Shown here: piece by piece, positions 1 through 5,082 of the stretch
How the letters are laid out: every line of letters begins with the position of its first letter
How positions within the stretch are numbered: the first letter of the stretch is position 1
DNA from: Victivallales bacterium
GTDB taxonomy: Bacteria; Verrucomicrobiota; Lentisphaeria; Oligosphaerales; Lenti-02
NCBI GenBank assembly: GCA_018648945.1
Contig: JABGQJ010000355.1
Coordinates: 1 to 7,831, forward strand
Direction of reading: 5' to 3'
DNA length: 7,831 nucleotides
Position numbers and translations under genes: made by a program
The notes under the pieces: model-generated
Told to the model about the DNA's origin: nothing
Seen by the model: only the letters and a program-made list of their open reading frames with translations
The model's database searches: none

Positions 1-585
1 GATCCGTTGCGCCTGGTCAACAGCGGCGGCTCACACATGCGGGAGAGTCAGTGGAACCTCTACACAAACCGCAGTTGGGACAAGGACACCTTCGAGGAGC
101 AGTCCCAGTGCTTCGACTTGCTCTACAAGAACACGGCAGTCGACGTCATCGACGTCCATTCCTACATGAACAACAAGCCGGGCTACGTCATCTCCGACGG
201 AGCCGGGGGTAAGACCTTCCTCGACAACCGAGGCTGGATGAAGATTGCCCAGCGCATCGGGAAGCCGCTCATGATCGGCGAGCTCGGGTTGCACGCTGCC
301 GCCAAAGACAAGAAGAAGAAGGTCTGGGACGAAACTCCCGACTACTTCGAGAGCTACGCCGACGTAGACGCCGCCAAGCCCTGGGTCGAGAAGACGCTCA
401 ACAGCGTGATCGACGCCGACGTGCAGCTCTCCTACTGGTGGTGCTACCAATCAGATCGGTCAATGGACCAGAACAACCCACAGCGCTTCGACGTCACCCG
501 CGACCGCAATCCCGAGTTGCTCAGATGCTTCGTGGAGGCAAACCGTCGCCTGCAAAAGAAGCTCGCCACTGCCAAACCCAAGTAA
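1..585 (+). CDS. GH5-like (cellulase-type) glycoside hydrolase, C-terminal part, 5' truncated
   Basis: This is the 3' part of a gene that begins before the window; the frame is open from base 1 to the TAA at 583-585, giving 194 residues. Seen: a VHSYM segment (fragment His53, Tyr55) like the His-x-Tyr at the end of strand 6 in clan A hydrolases; KPLMIGELG, whose Glu94 is positioned as the strand-7 catalytic nucleophile; and SYWWCYQSD (144-152), an aromatic strand 8 closing a TIM barrel. The acid/base Glu would lie upstream and is not visible. A lysine-rich loop (KDKKKKV) follows the nucleophile. Family knowledge suggests hydrolysis of a beta-linked polysaccharide by a retaining mechanism, normally outside the cytoplasm; substrate and signal peptide cannot be judged. 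The last 40 or so codons are duplicated at 4918-5036. A different clan A family is possible. Confidence 0.75.
   Translation, partial: DPLRLVNSGGSHMRESQWNLYTNRSWDKDTFEEQSQCFDLLYKNTAVDVIDVHSYMNNKPGYVISDGAGGKTFLDNRGWMKIAQRIGKPLMIGELGLHAAAKDKKKKVWDETPDYFESYADVDAAKPWVEKTLNSVIDADVQLSYWWCYQSDRSMDQNNPQRFDVTRDRNPELLRCFVEANRRLQKKLATAKPK
427..545 (+). repeat. 119-base direct repeat, copy 1 (inside the hydrolase gene)
   Basis: Bases 427-545 match 4918-5036 at 116 of 119 positions, with no gaps and an offset of 4491. Differences are at 450 (a, versus g at 4941), 462 (a, versus g at 4953) and 541 (a, versus g at 5032). In the hydrolase frame the first two are silent (Gln, Ser) and the third changes Asn to Asp. 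This copy lies in the intact gene and encodes strand 8 and the C-terminal helix, so it is presumably the parental type. Confidence 0.97.
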
Positions 586-614
586 CACGACAGCGGGGGC
601 CGAGGCCGGGGATG

Positions 615-630
615 CTGGGGCTCGCCCCAG
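615..630 (+). terminator. GC-rich hairpin after the hydrolase gene, possible terminator
   Basis: The perfect inverted repeat ctgggg-ctcg-ccccag (6 pairs, 4-base loop, or 7 pairs with a 2-base loop) starts 30 bases after the hydrolase stop. The position fits a transcription end, but no T-tract follows, so it is not a canonical intrinsic terminator. It may instead act as an mRNA 3'-end stabiliser, or be chance in GC-rich DNA. Confidence 0.3.
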
Positions 631-662
631 GAGGACAGCAGATGTGCCTCCCCAACTCCCGT

Positions 663-760
663 GACTCCGGGTCGGCTGCGGGGGACCCCGTTCCATGTGT
701 CGCGGCTCAACCGAATGAAGGCACCCGCCCCTCCACTTCCGCGGGAGGTAGGCCGGAGTC
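663..760 (+). other. Possible branched RNA structure upstream of the HzsA-like gene
   Basis: Arms gactccgg (663-670) and ccggagtc (753-760) are perfectly complementary over 8 bases. Within the enclosed 82 bases are two further potential stems: cgggg/ccccg (679-683 with 686-690) and cctcc/ggagg (730-734 with 744-748). Together they could form a multi-branched fold about 125 bases before the next start codon. I recognise no known riboswitch or ncRNA consensus, and GC-rich sequence produces such pairings by chance. Confidence 0.2.
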
Positions 761-885
761 GTCATTCTGCGCCTCTGCAAAAAAGCACAGTCATTCCTGC
801 TGGCCGGACCAGTGCCCGGTGCGGACTGTTGGGGTATGTTGAGTGGTCGCGAACCATAGATCCCTGTCACTCGGGGCGATAACGA

Positions 886-3800
886 ATGCGGCACAACCTA
901 ACAGCTTGGGTGTTCGGTGTAGCGTTGCTGGCAACTGCTACGGCCGCCGCGCCGTTGTTCACGGAGAGCTTCGACGCTGAGATCAAGGTCTGGGGCCGAC
1001 ATCGGCAGGCGCAGAGCGAGTTGCCGATCAAGGGAAGCAACGGGGCGATGCCGGGCTGGACGCGGCAGGGCGGCGGCCTGCCGTCGCACTTCGTGGAGCG
1101 CGCAGCGGGGGATTGGGCGCTGATGGTGGTGGCCAAGGCGGCCGGGCAGAACGTCTTCGCCCTGAACAAGGGGTTCGCGGCCAACGACAGAGACCATATC
1201 TACTTTGTGGCATTCGACACGAGTCCGGCCGTGTATGAGGCCTTGAGCCAGGCGACGACTGCGGACGATCGACTGGCGCTGGAGCTGGTCCGGGCCGACG
1301 GGACCGTGCTGGCGAGCCACGCGGTCAAGCCCGGCAAATGGGAAGGCAAGACGGTGTTCGCCAGCCATGCCTTCTCCTACACGGGCGACGGCTCGGGGCC
1401 GGTCAGCCTGCGCATCGCGCCGGTCTTCACGTCGGGCACGCGCTTCTACGGTGCGATCGACAATCTGCAGGTGTTTGCCTCGGCGGCGGAAGCCGAGACG
1501 GAGCTCCAACGGCGCATCGAGGTGGGCAGACAGGCTCGGGAGGCCTTCCTCAAGGCCGAGAGGGAGCGGGCCGAGCTGTTGGCTCGATGCACGCCGGTCG
1601 AAAGAGACTGGTTGCTGCAGGTAGGTCACAGACTGACCCTGACGCACGTCCGGCAGGAAGTCGGCTGGGCGCGTGAGCTGGCGACTCGGTTGTTTCGACG
1701 GGTGCCGAAGCCCGATCTGAGCGCCGAGTTGGCAAAGCTGACGGAGCTGGATGCAAAGAGCAAAGCGCCCGAGGCCGATGTCACGGGGCTCTACCTGGCG
1801 GTCCGCCATGTCAAGCGCGCCGTCGCGTTCAAAAACCCGGCGGTGGACTTCTCGCGGATCTTGCTGGTGGACAACCCGTATCCCGAGGATCGGCACGAGT
1901 CGGGTCACCGGCATGGATACCGGGCTGGCAGCGGCAAGGGCCGATTGCTGGTTCTGGAGGGGCTGACTCCTGAGAGCCCGGTGCGGTCGCTGGTCCCGGA
2001 GGCAAAGGCCGGCTTCCTCTGGCGGCCCGATTTGTCCTTCGACGCAAAGAAGATTGTGTTCTGCCTGATGCCGAGCGGCGAGAAGTCCTTCCATCTTTAC
2101 GAAGTCAACGTGGATGGCGCGGGGTTCCGGCAGCTCACGTTCGGCGACTACGACGATCTGGACCCTATCTTCCTCCCCACCGGCAAGCTGATGTTCACGA
2201 CCACCCGGGGGCACACGTATGTGCGCTGCGGCCCCACGCACCATTCCCCGGTGCTGGCCCGGTGCGATGCGGACGGCAAGAACATCTACGTGGTCTCCCG
2301 CAACGGCGAACCCGACTACCTACCGGCCCTGCTGCCGGATGGCCGGGTGATCTACACACGCTGGGAGTACACCGACAAGGAGCAGCAGCGCGCGCAGTCG
2401 CTCTGGACGATGAACCCGGACGGCACCGGCGTGGCCGCCTTCTGGGGAAATCAGAGCGTCTGGCCCGACATGCTGGTGGAGCCGCGCCCGATCCCCGGAA
2501 GCGACCGGATCATGTTCACCGGTGTCGGGCACCACATGTGGTTCGAGGGCTCGATTGGCATCATCGCCCCAGGCAAGGGCATGAACTACCCGCGCGGCAT
2601 CACCAAGGTGACTCCGGAGATTCCGTGGCCGGAGGTGGGCAACGGGCCGCAGGAGAAAGCCGAGTCCGGGGCCTACCGCCCCAGCTCGTACCGGGCCTAC
2701 AAGACGCCCTATCCCATCAGCGAAGAGGACTTCCTGGTGTCGATCCTGCATCCGAAGACGAAGATGTTCGGCCTCTACCTGATGGACCTCTCCGGCAACC
2801 GTGAGTTGATCTACACCGGCACTCACAATGCCTGGCATGCCGTGCCGCTGAGGACTCGGCCTCGACCCCCAGCGGTCCTCGACCAGGTGGCATGGCCGCC
2901 CCTCGGGCCCGACCAACCGCCACTCAAGGAGGGGGTGATGTACAGCGCCAGTGTGTTCGAGGGTGCGCCGCTACTGCCCAAGGACAAGGTCAAGTATCTG
3001 AGAGTTCTTCACATCGACGCCAAGACCTACACGCCCTGGAAGAAGACCTTCGGCCCGTCGGGTCCCTCGATCTCCATCAGCCAGGCCGACGGGGTAAAAC
3101 GAATCCTGGGGACCACCCCTGTGGAGTCCGACGGTTCCTTCTGTTTCAGGGCACCGCCGGGGAAGGCGCTGCATTTCCAGCTTCTGGACCAGGACTTCCG
3201 CTGCATCCAGACCATGCGTTCCTTCACCGGGGTGATGCCGGGCGAGACCCGCGGCTGCGTCGGCTGTCACGAGGGCCGGCGATCGACTCCGGTGAACGCC
3301 AAAGGCGGCATGGCCATGCGCCGCGGGCCGCTGCCACTGACACCGCCTCCGTGGGGTGTCGAGGTCAGCATCGGCTACGAGCGTTTCGTTCAGCCAGTGC
3401 TCGACACCTACTGTGGCGAGTGCCATCAGGGCGACGGCAAAGCCCGTGCGAAACTGGACCTGACCTGGCGCAAAGCCACCACCGTGGCGGCCCGTTCAGG
3501 CCAATCCGTTCAGCACTTCAACGAACCATACATCACGCTGATGGGCGGCGGGGCCACGTGGTTCCGAAAGGTCGACGAGAAGCTGACGAACAAGCACGGC
3601 CTGCCGGTTCCCCTTTCAGGGTGTCTCCTCGTCGAGGGCTTCGGCGGGCGGAATCCGGCCGCACTGGCGACGCTCAAGCCCATGACCCACATGTCCTCTG
3701 CCAGCTTGCTGATCAGCAAGGCCATGGACGAGGGACACATCAAGGCGAAGATGGACGCGCACAGCCTACGGCGACTCATCGGCTGGGTGGACGCCAATGG

Positions 3801-4833
3801 GCCGTACCTGGGCGAGGAGGAAATCCGCCAGATGCCGGACCCAACTCTGGCAACCAGGTGGCCAAGGCCAGTGCCGGTGGTGAAGCCGCGGCTGAGAACG
3901 GCGCCGCGCATCAACCGATTCAACATCCGTCAGGACGGGGATTCCACCAAGGTCTTTCTGGCGGGAGCCGCGCCAGCAGCAGCCGAGCAGGGCCCCAGAG
4001 GTCCGGTCGTCGCCGGCCACCCCTTCGTCATCTGCGATATCCACAAGAAGCAGATCATGAAGGTGGATGCCAACGGCGAGGTGGTGTGGACCTATCCCGG
4101 AGAGAAGGTCCACGATCTGTGGGCGCTGCCGAGCGGGAGCATCCTCTTCGCCGGCCCCAAAACCGGCGTGGTCGAGGTTACGCCGGACAAGAAGGAGGTC
4201 TGGACCTACAAGGCCGGGAAGGGCGAGGCGATCCTGTCCTGCCAGCCGCTTGCCAACGGCGACGTGATGGTGGGGATTCAAGGCAAGCCTTCCAGGATCA
4301 TCGAAGTCGGGCGGGACGGTGCGGTCAGGAAGTCGATTCCCCTCCAGACCAAAGGCACGATTCGCTTGTGTCGGAAGACGCATACGGGGACCTACCTTGT
4401 CGCTGAGCGCGCCGAGTCCTCGATCCACGAATACAACGGCGAGGGCGAACTCATCCGCCGAATCGCCTCGAAGGGAGCTGTCTTCATGGCGGCGCGTCTG
4501 AAGAACGGCAACACGCTCATCGGGACCGGAACCGGGCATGCTCTGGTCGAAGTCGATCCCAATGACAAGGTGGTCTGGCAAGTCGGCGAGAACGATCTGC
4601 CGGGTATCCCGATCCGCGACGCCGCTGGTTTCCAGCGTCTGCCCAACGGCAATACCATCCTCTGCAACTGGGGCGGCCACGGTCAGTTGGGCAAGCAGGC
4701 GCAGATCGTCGAGATCACCCCGGACAAGCAGGTCGTATGGCAGGTCTTCGACAATGAGAAGTTCGCCACACCGCTGCATATCCAACTGCTGGACGTCGAG
4801 GGCGATCCGGCCAGAGGGGAGTTGATACGGTGA
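886..4833 (+). CDS. HzsA-related exported multidomain c-type cytochrome with two beta-propeller regions
   Basis: Length is 1315 residues. A signal peptide (about 1-22, MRHNLTAWVFGVALLATATA then AAP) supports the ATG at 886, although only a weak GGGG precedes it. Domains: beta-rich N-terminal domain (about 25-198) ending FYGAIDNLQVF; charged helical linker (199-310); HzsA-type stretch VDNPYPEDRHESGHRHGY (328-345); PD40/TolB-like propeller (about 379-560) with DPDG-type turns and GHHMW (548-552); ESDGSF (747-752) leading to haem motif CVGCH (791-795); second haem motif CGECH (843-847); helical end with GWVDANGPYLGEEEIR (about 967-982); second propeller (about 1037-1310) with repeated EVVW/NGN blades. 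This order resembles the hydrazine synthase alpha subunit, which is shorter (around 800 residues), but no HzsB/C partners are visible and hydrazine synthesis is unlikely. It probably acts in the periplasm or at the surface as a redox protein of unknown substrate, needing cytochrome c maturation. The stop overlaps the GTG at 4830. Confidence 0.9.
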   Translation: MRHNLTAWVFGVALLATATAAAPLFTESFDAEIKVWGRHRQAQSELPIKGSNGAMPGWTRQGGGLPSHFVERAAGDWALMVVAKAAGQNVFALNKGFAANDRDHIYFVAFDTSPAVYEALSQATTADDRLALELVRADGTVLASHAVKPGKWEGKTVFASHAFSYTGDGSGPVSLRIAPVFTSGTRFYGAIDNLQVFASAAEAETELQRRIEVGRQAREAFLKAERERAELLARCTPVERDWLLQVGHRLTLTHVRQEVGWARELATRLFRRVPKPDLSAELAKLTELDAKSKAPEADVTGLYLAVRHVKRAVAFKNPAVDFSRILLVDNPYPEDRHESGHRHGYRAGSGKGRLLVLEGLTPESPVRSLVPEAKAGFLWRPDLSFDAKKIVFCLMPSGEKSFHLYEVNVDGAGFRQLTFGDYDDLDPIFLPTGKLMFTTTRGHTYVRCGPTHHSPVLARCDADGKNIYVVSRNGEPDYLPALLPDGRVIYTRWEYTDKEQQRAQSLWTMNPDGTGVAAFWGNQSVWPDMLVEPRPIPGSDRIMFTGVGHHMWFEGSIGIIAPGKGMNYPRGITKVTPEIPWPEVGNGPQEKAESGAYRPSSYRAYKTPYPISEEDFLVSILHPKTKMFGLYLMDLSGNRELIYTGTHNAWHAVPLRTRPRPPAVLDQVAWPPLGPDQPPLKEGVMYSASVFEGAPLLPKDKVKYLRVLHIDAKTYTPWKKTFGPSGPSISISQADGVKRILGTTPVESDGSFCFRAPPGKALHFQLLDQDFRCIQTMRSFTGVMPGETRGCVGCHEGRRSTPVNAKGGMAMRRGPLPLTPPPWGVEVSIGYERFVQPVLDTYCGECHQGDGKARAKLDLTWRKATTVAARSGQSVQHFNEPYITLMGGGATWFRKVDEKLTNKHGLPVPLSGCLLVEGFGGRNPAALATLKPMTHMSSASLLISKAMDEGHIKAKMDAHSLRRLIGWVDANGPYLGEEEIRQMPDPTLATRWPRPVPVVKPRLRTAPRINRFNIRQDGDSTKVFLAGAAPAAAEQGPRGPVVAGHPFVICDIHKKQIMKVDANGEVVWTYPGEKVHDLWALPSGSILFAGPKTGVVEVTPDKKEVWTYKAGKGEAILSCQPLANGDVMVGIQGKPSRIIEVGRDGAVRKSIPLQTKGTIRLCRKTHTGTYLVAERAESSIHEYNGEGELIRRIASKGAVFMAARLKNGNTLIGTGTGHALVEVDPNDKVVWQVGENDLPGIPIRDAAGFQRLPNGNTILCNWGGHGQLGKQAQIVEITPDKQVVWQVFDNEKFATPLHIQLLDVEGDPARGELIR
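3256..3270 (+). other. Haem c attachment site 1 (CVGCH, residues 791-795)
   Basis: Codons for Cys791, Cys794 and His795 form a CxxCH site within GETRGCVGCHEGRR. It follows a small beta-rich segment with VESDGSF and APPGKALHFQ. This arrangement is a hallmark of HzsA-related proteins and corresponds to haem alpha-I of hydrazine synthase. The residue four after the motif His is Arg799; as I recall, the anammox enzyme has an iron-binding Tyr there. Confidence 0.85.
3412..3426 (+). other. Haem c attachment site 2 (CGECH, residues 843-847)
   Basis: Codons for Cys843, Cys846 and His847 lie in FVQPVLDTYCGECHQGDG, a typical entry helix of a cytochrome c fold in planctomycete-type cytochromes. It corresponds by order to haem alpha-II of hydrazine synthase, which is bis-His ligated. 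A distal ligand is not obvious; several His and Met residues follow (for example the segment MTHMSSASLL). Confidence 0.85.
4036..4815 (+). repeat. Six or so degenerate beta-propeller blade repeats in the HzsA-like protein
   Basis: The encoded protein repeats a pattern of Asp/Asn turn followed by a hydrophobic strand containing Trp: VDANGEVVWTY, VTPDKKEVWTY, VGRDGAVRKSI, YNGEGELIRRI, VDPNDKVVWQV and ITPDKQVVWQV, alternating with LPSGSIL, LANGDVM, LKNGNTL and LPNGNTI strands. This is the signature of a PQQ-like/NHL-like or arylsulfotransferase-like propeller. The repeats are clear in protein and weaker in DNA, so they are old. Homologues of this part may occur as stand-alone proteins, suggesting fusion. 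No catalytic residues can be assigned. Confidence 0.75.
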
Positions 4834-5040
4834 CGGAAACGCGCAGAGAACAGGGCATGCCAACGGCCGTGAGCGCCCGCGTCGAATCCCTGCGCAATGC
4901 CTCGCTGACGCGCTGGTCTCTCCTACTGGTGGTGCTACCAGTCAGATCGGTCGATGGACCAGAACAACCCACAGCGCTTCGACGTCACCCGCGACCGCAA
5001 TCCCGAGTTGCTCAGATGCTTCGTGGAGGCAGACCGGTAA
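4830..5040 (+). pseudogene. Remnant of a second GH5-like hydrolase gene, or chimeric gene relic
   Basis: A GTG at 4830 overlaps the preceding TGA (GTGA), the arrangement used in translational coupling, and begins a frame with normal-looking codon use for about 29 codons (MTETRREQGMPTAVSARVES... LTRW); an in-frame ATG lies at 4857. At 4918 the sequence turns into a 119-base copy of the hydrolase 3' end. The frame from 4830 reads this copy in the wrong frame. The hydrolase frame (SYWWCYQSD... CFVEADR) is open only from 4909, after a TGA at 4906-4908, and ends at TAA 5038-5040. No single frame therefore makes a sensible protein. A simple reading is a hydrolase paralogue reduced to its two ends by an internal deletion; transfer of the tail by recombination is the alternative. 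Confidence 0.6.
4918..5036 (+). repeat. 119-base direct repeat, copy 2 (orphan hydrolase tail)
   Basis: This copy has 116/119 identity to 427-545, and both edges are sharp: upstream (to 4917) and immediately downstream (5037) the similarity stops. However, the 7 bases after it, gtaacac (5037-5043), recur at the true hydrolase stop (582-588). Removing exactly 36 bases (546-581, 12 codons) from copy 1 would extend the match across the stop codon to 126 bases. Two of the three differences are silent in the hydrolase frame. No inverted repeats or target-site duplications flank it, so it does not look like a transposable element. Confidence 0.97.
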
Positions 5041-5056
5041 CACTGCGAGGGAAAAA

Positions 5057-5069
5057 GCCCTCTGAGGGC
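5057..5069. other. Small hairpin just upstream of the LamG/BNR gene
   Basis: gccct-ctg-agggc forms a 5-pair stem with a 3-base loop, 13 bases before the ATG at 5083. On the + strand it may partly occlude a GAGGG (5064-5068) that could serve as a distant ribosome binding site; a weaker AAGAGA lies at 5071-5076. Read on the - strand it is followed by a T-run (5 Ts), like a short intrinsic terminator, but no - strand gene is present to need one. Confidence 0.3.
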
Positions 5070-5082
5070 AAAGAGAACCAAC

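Larger units (their letters stand above)
586..885. other. Intergenic region without a credible gene; several GC-rich inverted repeats
   Basis: This 300-base gap lies between the hydrolase stop and the HzsA-like start. Open frames exist in it (for example 661-882 on +), but their translations are Arg/Pro-rich, lack domain-like features and look like high-GC noise. What can be seen is a set of inverted repeats: a hairpin at 615-630, a short one at 679-690, one at 730-748, and an 8-base arm pair (663-670 with 753-760) that would enclose the last two. I found no convincing -35/-10 promoter pair and no tRNA. A promoter for the downstream gene is expected here but is not identifiable by eye. Confidence 0.6.

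Noticed and set aside
829..860. Sigma-70-like promoter (TTGGGG or TTGAGT followed by an AT-rich hexamer) before the HzsA-like gene
   Set aside because: The spacing between candidate boxes is wrong and no good -10 box is present.
661..882. 73-codon + strand frame in the 586-885 gap
   Set aside because: It has a GTG start with no ribosome binding site, an Arg/Pro-rich translation with no family features, and several competing frames of similar length in the same spacer.
898..2244. Long open frame on the - strand (448 codons) opposite the HzsA-like gene
   Set aside because: It is antisense to a clear domain-bearing gene, rich in Arg/Pro/Gln/His, and has no recognisable motif; it is a high-GC shadow. 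The same applies to 3766-4863 and 5314-6456 on the - strand.
2892..4406. 504-codon frame on the + strand overlapping the HzsA-like gene
   Set aside because: It lies wholly inside the HzsA-like gene in another frame, its translation is Arg/Gly/Pro-rich without fold-like pattern, and the haem motifs are in the other frame.
886..4833. Evidence for anammox hydrazine synthesis
   Set aside because: HzsA-like proteins are widespread outside anammox bacteria; here the protein is much longer, lacks the expected Tyr after haem motif 1, and has no HzsB/C neighbours in the window.
427..5036. The two 119-base repeats as ends of a composite transposon or integron-like unit
   Set aside because: Copy 1 is functional coding sequence of a hydrolase, there is no transposase or integrase between the copies, and no terminal inverted repeats or target duplications are visible.
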